Shown: positions 6,815 to 14,984 of the stretch, one piece after another
Numbering within the stretch: the stretch's first letter is position 1
Layout: every line of letters starts with the position of its first letter
DNA from: Acidobacteriota bacterium
GTDB lineage: Bacteria; Acidobacteriota; Terriglobia; Terriglobales; Acidobacteriaceae
NCBI GenBank assembly: GCA_021799405.1
Contig: JAJZAL010000098.1
Coordinates: 1-17,573, forward strand
DNA: 17,573 nucleotides
Direction of reading: 5' to 3'
Notes under the pieces: generated by a model
What the model was told of the DNA's origin: nothing
Databases searched by the model: none
What the model saw: the letters and a program-made list of their open reading frames with translations, nothing else
Translations under genes and position numbers: made by a program

Positions 6815-8269
6815 CTAACTTCTGCGGCGGGCCACCTCGTTGTAGAGCGCCTCGTATTCTTTTGCAGGCTTCTTCCATGAGAAATCCTGCTGCATGCCGT
6901 TGCGCATGAGCGCCTGCCATGCGTCCTTGTCCTTGAAGACGCGCAGCGCCTCTTCGAGGGCGTGGATCAAAGCCTCGGGGGTGTAGCGGCGGAACTTGAA
7001 TCCGGTACCGTTGTTCTTCGCTGCGTTCCATGATTCGACGGTGTCGTCGAGCCCGCCGGTGGCGTGCACCACCGGAACCGTGCCGTAGCGCATGCTGTAA
7101 ATCTGGTTGAGGCCGCAGGGCTCGTAGCGGGAAGGCATGAGGAATATATCGGACCCAGCCTCGATCTTGTGGGCCAGCGCGTTGTCGTAGCCGATCTTCA
7201 CGACGACCTTGCCGGGATAGCGCGCGGCAATTTCAGTGAACAGCCGCTCGTAGTAGGGCTCACCGGTGCCGAGGACCAGCAGCGCCACGTCGTGCGCCAG
7301 CAGGCGTTCCGCGGAATCGGCCAGCAGATCGAAGCCCTTCTGCGTGGCAAAGCGCGAGACGATGCTGAGCACAGGGGTGGTATCGGAGGTCTGCGAGATG
7401 CCGAAGGCATGCAGCAGATCCTTTCGGCAACGGCGCTTGCCGTCCAGATTCGCATCGCTGTAATGGGCGGCGATGTAGCCATCGTGCGCGGGATCCCAGT
7501 TTGCGTAGTCTACGCCGTTCACGATGCCGCGCAGGTCGTCGGCGCGCCGCTGGAGCACGCCTTCCAGGGTGAAGCCGAACTCCGGCGTCTGGATTTCCCT
7601 GGCATAACGGCGGCTCACGGTCGTGATGATATCGGAGTAGACGATGCCGCCTTTGAGAAAATTCAGCGTGTCAAAGTGCTCCAGGCGGTCCATGGTGAAG
7701 GTGTCCCAGGGCAGCAGGAGCTTCTCGATGGTCTGCGGCGGATAGTAGGTCTGGTAGCCGGCATTGTGGATGGTGAGCAGGGTGCCCACGTTTCGCAGGA
7801 CGGGATCGAATGTGTAAGTGGTGCGCAGATACACCGGAACCATTGAGCTCTGCCAGTCGTGCACATGAAACACGTCGGGCACGCCGAGCTGCTTGGTTGC
7901 CTCCAGGACGGCGCGTGCGAAGAGTCCGAAGCGCTCCCAGTTATCTGGATATTCGCCTGCCTGCGTGCCGTAGAGGTATTCGCGATCAAAGAGTTCGGCG
8001 CACTCGACAAAGTAGTAGCGCACCCCGTCGCGTTCGCCGCCGTCCACGATGCCGGCAAAGCGGTTGTAGTACTGATAAGGAATCGTGATGCTGGGAATGG
8101 CGTAGTTCTTTTCCGCCATTTTGGCCGCGACCTGGCGGTAATAGGGGATGTAAACCGTTACTTTGTGGCCGAGGTTCGCGACCTCCTGCGGCAGCGCGCC
8201 TACGACGTCGGCGAGCCCACCGGTCTTGGCATAGGGCACACATTCTGAGGCGACAAAGACAATATGCAT
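6815..8269 (-). CDS. glgA: Glycogen synthase (ADP-glucose, GT5)
   Basis: The 484-residue protein has the usual bacterial GlgA length. It starts MHIVFVASECVPYAKTGGL, where K15-T-G-G is the ADP-glucose binding motif of GT5 starch/glycogen synthases. The GT-B fold is supported by FHVHDWQSSMVPVYLR, LTIHNAGYQ, GILNGVDY-like (here GIVNGVDYANWDP), the C-terminal-domain motif SRFATQKGFDLL, and PSRYEPCGLNQIYSMRYGT with the retaining-GT glutamate at E383. It transfers glucose from ADP-glucose to the non-reducing end of alpha-1,4-glucan in the cytoplasm for carbon storage. The start is ATG 8267-8269, with AGGAG about 11 nt upstream. No other glg gene is nearby. It ends at the shared bidirectional terminator. 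Confidence 0.96.
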   Translation of the reverse strand: MHIVFVASECVPYAKTGGLADVVGALPQEVANLGHKVTVYIPYYRQVAAKMAEKNYAIPSITIPYQYYNRFAGIVDGGERDGVRYYFVECAELFDREYLYGTQAGEYPDNWERFGLFARAVLEATKQLGVPDVFHVHDWQSSMVPVYLRTTYTFDPVLRNVGTLLTIHNAGYQTYYPPQTIEKLLLPWDTFTMDRLEHFDTLNFLKGGIVYSDIITTVSRRYAREIQTPEFGFTLEGVLQRRADDLRGIVNGVDYANWDPAHDGYIAAHYSDANLDGKRRCRKDLLHAFGISQTSDTTPVLSIVSRFATQKGFDLLADSAERLLAHDVALLVLGTGEPYYERLFTEIAARYPGKVVVKIGYDNALAHKIEAGSDIFLMPSRYEPCGLNQIYSMRYGTVPVVHATGGLDDTVESWNAAKNNGTGFKFRRYTPEALIHALEEALRVFKDKDAWQALMRNGMQQDFSWKKPAKEYEALYNEVARRRS

Positions 8270-8396
8270 GAGCGAATCTGCTCCTGGACTCTTCCGATTA
8301 GGATGCTCTGGCGACTCAGAGGGTCCCCGAAGTTATGAGTCTATTGCATTTTTGATGACAAGGCGGTGACAGCGCCGTGATTTTGCCACTTGCTGT

Positions 8397-9386
8397 TCAG
8401 TCCACGGTGAGGATCAGCTTGCCGATGTGCCGACCTGCCTGGAGTTCGCGATGCGCGCCTGCGGCGTCATACAACGGAAAGACGGCATGAATCACGGGCC
8501 GAATCTGGCCGTTGTCGTAGAGCGGCCAGATTTTCTCCCGCAGGGCCGCGACAATGGCGGCTTTCTGTTCGAGCGTGCGCGGGCGCAGATGGGATCCGGT
8601 GAGCACGGCGCGCTTGCGCATGAGCAACGCCAGGTCAATCTCAGCCTGGCGGCCACCCTGCGTAGCAATCAGCGAAATGCGGCCGTCCATGGCCAGTGCC
8701 TGGAGATCGCGCCCGATGTAGTCGCCGCCGACCATGTCGAGAATCACGTCGACGCCGCGCTGCGCGGTCGCCGCGAGGACGACGTTGACGAAGTCTTCGG
8801 CGCGATAATCGATGGCTTCTGCCCCGAGCTGCCGCACCGCCGCGCACTTGGTTTCTCCGCCGGCCGTGGCATAGACACGATGGCCCAGCGCCACGCCGTA
8901 CTGCACCGCGCAACTGCCTACGCCGCTGGCACCGCCATGGACCAGGAGCGATTCGCCGGGCGCCAGTCGCGCCGCCTCGAAGACGTTGCTCCACACCGTC
9001 ATGGCAGCCTCGGGCAAAGCGGCTGCCTCGACCATGGAGAATGTCTTTGGCACCGGCAGGCAATGGGCCGCGGGGACAGCCACGTATTCGGCGTAGCCGC
9101 CGCCATGGGTGAGGGAGCAAACCGCATCGCCCACCCGCCACTCCGCGACGGCTGCCCCCACCTCCGCGATTTCTCCGGCGACTTCGAGGCCGAGAATCGG
9201 CGAGGCATCCGGCGGAGGAGGATACTTCCCTGCCCGCTGCATCAGGTCTGCACGATTGACGCCCGCCGCCTGCACACGAATGCGCACGTCCCGCTCGCCC
9301 ACTGACGGCAGAGGACTTTCGGCAAGGTGCATGACCTCTGGCCCGCCCGGGTGATCAACAGCAATGTGCCGCATGGTTTGTGTCAT
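8397..9386 (-). CDS. Zinc-independent quinone oxidoreductase, PIG3-like MDR family
   Basis: The 329-residue protein belongs to the medium-chain dehydrogenase/reductase superfamily. MRHIAVDHPGGPEVMHL, AGVNRADLMQRAGKYPPPP, GLEVAGEIAEVG and LLVHGGASGVGS (nucleotide-binding loop, residues 147-158) are close to the human TP53I3/PIG3 type of NAD(P)H:quinone reductase. DVILDMVGGDYIGRDLQAL and the C-terminal GRHIGKLILTV also match. Catalytic zinc ligands of alcohol dehydrogenases (the GHE motif) are absent, as expected for quinone reductases. The ATG at 9384-9386 was chosen because GGAG lies 6 nt upstream; a longer frame up to 9491 has no family similarity. It is divergent from rsmA with a 128-bp shared promoter gap. 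The physiological electron acceptor is not known. Confidence 0.9.
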   Translation of the reverse strand: MTQTMRHIAVDHPGGPEVMHLAESPLPSVGERDVRIRVQAAGVNRADLMQRAGKYPPPPDASPILGLEVAGEIAEVGAAVAEWRVGDAVCSLTHGGGYAEYVAVPAAHCLPVPKTFSMVEAAALPEAAMTVWSNVFEAARLAPGESLLVHGGASGVGSCAVQYGVALGHRVYATAGGETKCAAVRQLGAEAIDYRAEDFVNVVLAATAQRGVDVILDMVGGDYIGRDLQALAMDGRISLIATQGGRQAEIDLALLMRKRAVLTGSHLRPRTLEQKAAIVAALREKIWPLYDNGQIRPVIHAVFPLYDAAGAHRELQAGRHIGKLILTVD

Positions 9387-9514
9387 CGCTCGCTCCTCGA
9401 AAGAATTCGCATCCGCCTGACGCAACAGCATACCGAAGGCAAAAGACCCCAGCCTGGCCTGGGATTGGCAGTGCCCCGGAGTGCCAGTCACCGAAATGCG
9501 GAGAGGCTAATCTA

Positions 9515-10348
9515 ATGATGACGCGGAATCCAAGGAGAATCGCCATTCCAGCGCAAAACAAACCGAAGCTCGGCCAGAACTTCCTCGCGAGCCCCATGGC
9601 CTGCCGCAGCATCGTGGATGCACTCGGTGACCTTGCCGGGCGGACGGTGGTTGAAATTGGTCCGGGCAAAGGCGCCATCACCGAACTGCTGGCGGCGCGC
9701 GCCGGGCACCTGATCGCCATTGAGCTGGACCGCGAGCTGGCCCCGCGCCTGCGGCAGCGCTTCGCGTCGCAGAGCCATGTGGAGATCCTCGAGGCTGACG
9801 TGCTGCGCGTGGACCTGTCTGCACTGGCGCCGGAGGGTGAAAAGCTTCTGGTGGTGGGCAACCTACCCTACTACATCACGTCTGAGATTCTGCTGCACCT
9901 GGTTGCGCACGAGGGGGCAATCGAGCGCGCGGTGCTGATGGTGCAGCGCGAAGTCGCAGACCGCGTGGCCGCCGAGCCCGGTTCGCGCGACTACGGGCTG
10001 CTGACGGTGACCGTGCAACTGCATGGGCGCATGGAAAAGCTGCTGACGCTGCCTCCGGAGGCCTTTTCGCCGCCGCCGGAGGTTTACTCGACGGTTCTGC
10101 GCTGGAGCTTTGCGCCGCGCTACGCGGAACTGGGAGTTGACCCCGCGCCGTTCGAAGGCTTTCTGCGGCATTGTTTCGCGCAGAAGCGCAAGACGCTCGC
10201 GAACAACCTGCGCGCCGCCGGATGGCAACCGCCTGAAATTGCCGCCGCACTCCACGCCGCAGGGATTGCGCCAGCCGCGCGGGCCGAGGCGCTGAGCGCC
10301 ACAGAGCTGGCCACCGTGTGGAAACACCTGCCGCAGACGCCGGGTTGA
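9515..10348 (+). CDS. rsmA: 16S rRNA (adenine1518-N6/adenine1519-N6)-dimethyltransferase
   Basis: The 277-residue protein is RsmA/KsgA. KLGQNFLAS (18-26) is the family N-terminal signature, VVEIGPGKGAITELL (45-59) is SAM motif I, and NLPYY (116-120) is motif IV, the catalytic loop of adenine dimethylases. It dimethylates two adjacent adenines in helix 45 of 16S rRNA using S-adenosylmethionine, late in 30S assembly; loss gives kasugamycin resistance in model bacteria. Two consecutive ATGs exist at 9515 and 9518; GGAGAGG (9500-9506) gives good spacing to the first. The gene stands alone on the plus strand and converges with the small DUF2007-like gene 7 bp after its stop. Confidence 0.96.
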   Translation: MMTRNPRRIAIPAQNKPKLGQNFLASPMACRSIVDALGDLAGRTVVEIGPGKGAITELLAARAGHLIAIELDRELAPRLRQRFASQSHVEILEADVLRVDLSALAPEGEKLLVVGNLPYYITSEILLHLVAHEGAIERAVLMVQREVADRVAAEPGSRDYGLLTVTVQLHGRMEKLLTLPPEAFSPPPEVYSTVLRWSFAPRYAELGVDPAPFEGFLRHCFAQKRKTLANNLRAAGWQPPEIAAALHAAGIAPAARAEALSATELATVWKHLPQTPG

Positions 10349-10355
10349 GCGGGCG

Positions 10356-10604
10356 CTACTGCTGCTCTCCGGCGGCCTCGGCTTCCTCATCGGTCGGCTC
10401 GCCAGGATCTGCCAGAATCGCCCGCGCGTCTTCCTCATCGGCCGCCTTCACCTGCAACTGTAGCGGCCCAAGGCCAGGCTCCATGATGCGCGCATTTTCA
10501 CCGGACAAAAACACCTCAATCCCCGCCGACTCGATCCGCATTTTGGCCATCTCCGCTTCCAGCGACTCGTTGAACTCTGCGATGGTGACGACTTCTTCTG
10601 GCAT
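10356..10604 (-). CDS. Small DUF2007-like protein
   Basis: This 82-residue acidic protein (MPEEVVTIAEFNESLEAEMA...) fits DUF2007, labelled in family databases as a putative prokaryotic signal-transducing protein. The shared features are VTIAEFNESLEAEMAKMRIESAGIEVFLSGEN and LQLQVKAADEEDARAIL, a ferredoxin-like beta-alpha-beta pattern in which a strand/helix selects segments from two neighbours. An acidic, Glu/Ala-rich tail (TDEEAEAAGEQQ) follows. The ATG at 10602-10604 was preferred because AAGGA lies 8 nt upstream; a GTG two codons earlier is the alternative. It faces away from purB across 89 bp and converges on rsmA. Its molecular role is unknown. Confidence 0.75.
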   Translation of the reverse strand: MPEEVVTIAEFNESLEAEMAKMRIESAGIEVFLSGENARIMEPGLGPLQLQVKAADEEDARAILADPGEPTDEEAEAAGEQQ

Positions 10605-10693
10605 CGACACATCCTTTCGTTTCTCACGATAAGGTAAAACCGTTGAGATGCGTAAACGATAGAATAAGGCTTTGCTTTCAGAGGAGAGACGAA

Positions 10694-11992
<1,299 letters not shown>

Positions 11993-11998
11993 GTTCAC

Positions 11999-12625
11999 AT
12001 GGGCTCGACCAGCGAGATGCAGCGTGAATCCGGGTGGAACCTGACCGTCGCGATGACCGGCGCCAGCGGATCTGTCTTCGGCCAGATGCTACTGCGCCTA
12101 CTTGACGCCGACGCGCGAGTCGCCCGAGTTCACTTTACTGTCAGCGAGAACTCGCTGCGCGTGCTGGCCGAAGAAATGGGCCTGGGCGGCCGCAACGGGC
12201 TCGTGGAGAAGCTGCTGGGGCATCCGTCGTCCAAGATCGTTCCGCATCCTGAGAACGACATCGGGGCGGCCATCGCCAGCGGCAGCTATCCATCGAATGG
12301 AATGATCGTGCTGCCGTGCAGCATGGGCACGCTGGCGGGCGTCGCCAACGGCATGGCGCAAAACCTGATCGAGCGCGCGGCCGACGTCTGCCTGAAGGAG
12401 CGCCGCCCGCTCATTCTCTGCGTGCGCGAAACGCCCTTCAACAAAATCCACCTGCGCAACATGACGCTCGCCGCCGACGCCGGAGCCACCATCTTCCCCG
12501 TCATCCCCAGCTTTTACAACAAGCCCATCGACTCAGCGGAGATGGCCCGGCAGTTTGTCTGCCGAGTCCTCGCGCACATCGGCCTGCCCCAGCCGGACGG
12601 CTATGTGTGGAAGGGCGCCGAGTAG
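11999..12625 (+). CDS. ubiX: Flavin prenyltransferase UbiX
   Basis: The 208-residue protein shows the UbiX/Pad1 pattern: LTVAMTGASGSVFGQMLLRLL at the N-terminus (FMN-binding), MIVLPCSMGTLAGVANGMAQNLIERAADVCLKERRPLILCVRETPFNKIHLRNM and a C-terminal AGATIFPVIPSFYNKP. UbiX joins a dimethylallyl group to FMN to make prenylated FMN, the cofactor of UbiD-type decarboxylases. In menaquinone-using bacteria this may support quinone synthesis or aromatic acid decarboxylation; no ubiD partner is in the window. ATG 11999 is 6 bp after the purB stop with only a weak AGG before it, suggesting translational coupling to purB. The first 13 residues (GSTSEMQRESGW) are not part of the fold, so ATG 12017 remains possible. 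It converges on the alpha/beta hydrolase with no spacer and no visible terminator. Confidence 0.93.
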   Translation: MGSTSEMQRESGWNLTVAMTGASGSVFGQMLLRLLDADARVARVHFTVSENSLRVLAEEMGLGGRNGLVEKLLGHPSSKIVPHPENDIGAAIASGSYPSNGMIVLPCSMGTLAGVANGMAQNLIERAADVCLKERRPLILCVRETPFNKIHLRNMTLAADAGATIFPVIPSFYNKPIDSAEMARQFVCRVLAHIGLPQPDGYVWKGAE

Positions 12626-13651
12626 CTAGTAAGTCTCCTGTCCAGCTGCCTGCGGCGGATGCGCGTCGAGAAACTCGATCATCCTCGGCCCGATGCGTCC
12701 GGCGCACTGGACCGGCCCAAGATGCCCGCAGCCATCGAAGACCTCGAGTTCGGACTGGGGTATTTCGGCATGCATGCGCTCGCCCACGCTTAACGGAATG
12801 ATGTGGTCCTCGCTGCCCCAGACAATGAGCACCGGCATTTTCAACTGGCCCAGCTTGCCGTCCTCGATGTCCAAGCCGGTCAGCATCGAATTCATGCTGC
12901 GGTGAATGACCCATCCCTCGCGCAAGGCTTCACGCACCACGGCCCGCGTCACAAATCCCGGCAGCACGGGCGGCTGCGGAAAGAGCAGCTTGTCGAGCGC
13001 ATGCAGTTTGGCGGGAGTGTCGGGCACAAAGAGATTGGGGTTCCAGTCCAGCTGGTACTTCAGCCCCGCGCTGTCAAAGAGCATCAACCGCCGCACGCGG
13101 GCCGGACTGGCGTGGTTCTGATCGAGCGCCACCTGCAAAGCCACCCAGCCGCCCATCGACCATCCGCCAAGGTCATAGTCGCCAATGCCCCTGGCTCGCA
13201 GAAATCCCTCGACCATCCCGGCTTCCTGCGGAATCGAATAACTGGCGTCCTTCGGCTTCGCAGAGTCGCCATACCCGAGCAGGTCCATGGCGTAGACGCG
13301 CCGATGCGCAGCCGCCAGCTGCACCATCAGCCCGGCCCATTGCTCGGCGTACCCGCCCAACCCGTGCACCAGCACCACCGGCGGCCTATGCGGCGTCGCC
13401 GCGGGCCCTCCCTCGTAATAGTGAATGCGGTAGCCGTTGACGACGACGTAATGGCTGTGAATTCCATCCATCGCCAACCGCAGGTTTACCGCCTCGTTGG
13501 CCAGCCGCAACGGATACAGGACGCCATAGGCTGCAAATGCAACCACGACCGCTACAAATCCGCCCGCGCTGGCCGAAATCCACAGGCGCCGTCGCATCCA
13601 GTGCGCTGCCCCGGCAAGCAGGCCCGGCTTTTTCGCGGTCTCAACCTTCAC
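12626..13651 (-). CDS. Membrane-anchored alpha/beta hydrolase
   Basis: The 341-residue protein starts at GTG 13649-13651 with GGAGAG 5 nt upstream. A basic N-terminus and one transmembrane helix (about 24-46, WISASAGGFVAVVVAFAAYG) anchor it, probably with the catalytic domain in the periplasm. The alpha/beta hydrolase domain has the oxyanion region VLVHGLGGYAEQW (94-106), nucleophile elbow GGWSMGG with S165, the acid D282 (VWGSEDHIIP) and the base H310 (DGCGHLGP). Such enzymes cleave esters, haloalkanes or C-C bonds; the substrate is not evident. Its start overlaps by 11 bp the end of a duplicated, in-frame remnant of the Nudix C-terminus (13641-13721). This suggests it once followed nudix directly in an operon. 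Transcription now presumably comes through the inserted genes at 13740-16457. Its stop abuts the ubiX stop. Confidence 0.85.
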   Translation of the reverse strand: MKVETAKKPGLLAGAAHWMRRRLWISASAGGFVAVVVAFAAYGVLYPLRLANEAVNLRLAMDGIHSHYVVVNGYRIHYYEGGPAATPHRPPVVLVHGLGGYAEQWAGLMVQLAAAHRRVYAMDLLGYGDSAKPKDASYSIPQEAGMVEGFLRARGIGDYDLGGWSMGGWVALQVALDQNHASPARVRRLMLFDSAGLKYQLDWNPNLFVPDTPAKLHALDKLLFPQPPVLPGFVTRAVVREALREGWVIHRSMNSMLTGLDIEDGKLGQLKMPVLIVWGSEDHIIPLSVGERMHAEIPQSELEVFDGCGHLGPVQCAGRIGPRMIEFLDAHPPQAAGQETY

Positions 13652-13721
13652 GGCGGCTCTCCGCGTCCATCGTAAGCGCCTTGCGGATGACGTTCACGGT
13701 AAAATCCTGCACGCCGTCCAG
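13641..13721 (-). pseudogene. Detached C-terminal remnant of the Nudix hydrolase gene
   Basis: Read on the minus strand from 13721, the frame used by the intact Nudix gene gives LDGVQDFTVNVIRKALTMD followed by AESRREG and a TGA (13641-13643). The first 19 codons are identical at the DNA level to the 3' part of the Nudix gene at 16830-16886. The remnant has no start codon. It overlaps the hydrolase GTG by 11 bp, the type of coupling seen between genes of a compact operon. I read AESRREG as the original Nudix C-terminus, replaced in the intact gene by QKTECRE. Confidence 0.7.
13665..13721. repeat. 57-bp perfect direct repeat, left copy
   Basis: This 57-bp block, beginning GTCCATCGTAAGCGCC and ending CACGCCGTCCAG, recurs without mismatch at 16830-16886, 3165 bp away in the same orientation. 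Identity stops sharply on both sides (the next bases outside differ). It flanks a lower-GC segment with two genes. Confidence 0.97.
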
Positions 13722-13739
13722 AATTCACATGACTTCGCA

Positions 13740-14918
13740 TTATTTTTCATCGATCCAAATCGTCTCGCTGGTGTGCGGCTGGCTGATAAATCCAAGCGGA
13801 GCCCATCCGCTCAGATCAGACGAAGGTATATAGGGGGGCTCGACCAGGATCGGCCTTGGAATCGTGTCTCCTTTAACCTTTGTTCCCACGAGAATAAATC
13901 CGTCGGCGTTGTTTCCGCCCAAGGCCGTGATGATGTATCCGGCCTGAGCCAGATTCTCGGCAACAGCGCCAATCGTGCCGTAGCTGGCCGTCTGCACGCT
14001 TACGTCATAAACTGTGGAGGGATCGCCAGTCCAGCTGTAATCAAGGAATTGCACCTTTCCGGTCGAATCATCGTAGGAAACAGCCGTAACCACGCGGCTT
14101 TCGGCGCCTTGTTGGGAAGCGGCGGATTGCAGATCGGATGGGCTGACGACGAAATGGTACATCTGGAAGCCGCTGGCGTAGGTCGAGGTGATCCACGACA
14201 TGGCGTAGCTGTCGTTTGCCGGCTCCAGATCCAGGCAATCGATCACTGAGTTCGACGCAGGTACGGCACCGATATCGTTGTCGAAGCTACTGTATGCTCC
14301 AGACTGGAATGTGACGCTCTGGCCGGTTACGTTCGGCGGGACTGCTGAAGCAACGTAACGCCAGGCGCAGTCATACTGAACGCCCGGCACACACACACCA
14401 TAGCCAAGTTCGATCGGGCTCCCGACGGCGTTTGGATAGGTGGCAGTCTCAAGAAACGAAGTGCCGCTGAAGACTCCGCCCAACGCGCCATCTTGCCACG
14501 AGGGTGCGTCCACCTGCTGAAAGCGAAGATCGCCTGGAAGAGGTGAGCGTGGGCCAACGGACAGCTCTACCGATTGACTGGTCACGCTGCCGACGGAATT
14601 ACTCACCGTAACCGCGAATTCCTCTCCGTTGTTACTCGCTGCAACGGGTGCGGTCTGGTAGGAAGCTCCGGCGGCGCCCGCGATGGCAACGCCGTCTTCT
14701 TTCCACTGATAGGTGAGGGGCAGCGACCCGAGGGCATCCACTTTAAAAGTTGCCGATTGATCGAGCGGCTCAGTTACGCTTGCGGGCTGGATCGCGATGA
14801 AGGGTGGGGTCTTCGGGGGTACATTGGGTTGAGTCTTGCCTGGATTCGAGCCGCAGCCGGCGGCAAGGATAGCAATGCTCAGCAACAGCTCTCCGCAATT
14901 GATTCGCAGCCTCCTCAT
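13740..14918 (-). CDS. Ig-domain lipoprotein of unknown function (cargo gene 2)
   Basis: The 392-residue protein starts at ATG 14916-14918, with AGAGGTG 6 nt upstream. A lipoprotein signal ends in ILAAGC with C22 as the predicted lipidated residue, followed by a Pro/Thr linker. Residues about 40-122 form one immunoglobulin-like domain (IQPASVTEPLDQSATFKV, LTYQWKEDGVAI, EEFAVTVSNSVGSVTS), a fold common in acidobacterial surface proteins. The rest (about 130-392) is a domain I do not recognise, with a cysteine-bearing stretch (YGVCVPGVQYDCAWRY, VIDCLDLE). Its C-terminal half includes TAVSYDDSTGKVQFLDYSW and GYIITALGGNNADGFILVGT, a pattern I associate with acidobacterial hypothetical proteins. 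It is downstream of the 490-residue secreted protein gene, separated by 66 bp holding a strong stem-loop, and is probably co-transcribed. Its stop lies 19 bp from the left repeat. Confidence 0.75.
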   Translation of the reverse strand: MRRLRINCGELLLSIAILAAGCGSNPGKTQPNVPPKTPPFIAIQPASVTEPLDQSATFKVDALGSLPLTYQWKEDGVAIAGAAGASYQTAPVAASNNGEEFAVTVSNSVGSVTSQSVELSVGPRSPLPGDLRFQQVDAPSWQDGALGGVFSGTSFLETATYPNAVGSPIELGYGVCVPGVQYDCAWRYVASAVPPNVTGQSVTFQSGAYSSFDNDIGAVPASNSVIDCLDLEPANDSYAMSWITSTYASGFQMYHFVVSPSDLQSAASQQGAESRVVTAVSYDDSTGKVQFLDYSWTGDPSTVYDVSVQTASYGTIGAVAENLAQAGYIITALGGNNADGFILVGTKVKGDTIPRPILVEPPYIPSSDLSGWAPLGFISQPHTSETIWIDEK

Positions 14919-14946
14919 GATGTTCACCTCTAAGGAAAAGGTTGTT

Positions 14947-14977
14947 GGATGCTGCGGAACGATTCTCCGCAGCATCC
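14947..14977. other. Perfect 12-bp intercistronic stem-loop
   Basis: GGATGCTGCGGA (14947-14958) pairs without mismatch with TCCGCAGCATCC (14966-14977) around the loop ACGATTC. It sits between the two genes of the inserted element, 8 bp after the stop of the first and about 28 bp before the start of the second. On the minus strand it is followed by AACAACCTTTTCC, not a run of T. A partial terminator, an RNA-stabilising end or a translation-tuning element are all possible. Confidence 0.7.
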
Positions 14978-14984
14978 CTTTGAG

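Noticed and set aside
8270..8396. Terminator between the quinone oxidoreductase and glgA (GGCG/CGCC hairpin near 8360)
   Set aside because: The stem is only 4 bp and there is no T-run; it is too weak to call.
12803..13675. Open frame of 290 codons antisense to the alpha/beta hydrolase
   Set aside because: The minus-strand hydrolase has a complete catalytic triad and ribosome binding site; the plus-strand frame is a composition artefact.
14947..14977. Intrinsic terminator after the secreted cargo gene
   Set aside because: The stem is strong but is followed by AACAACC and not by a U-tract, so simple rho-independent termination is not supported.
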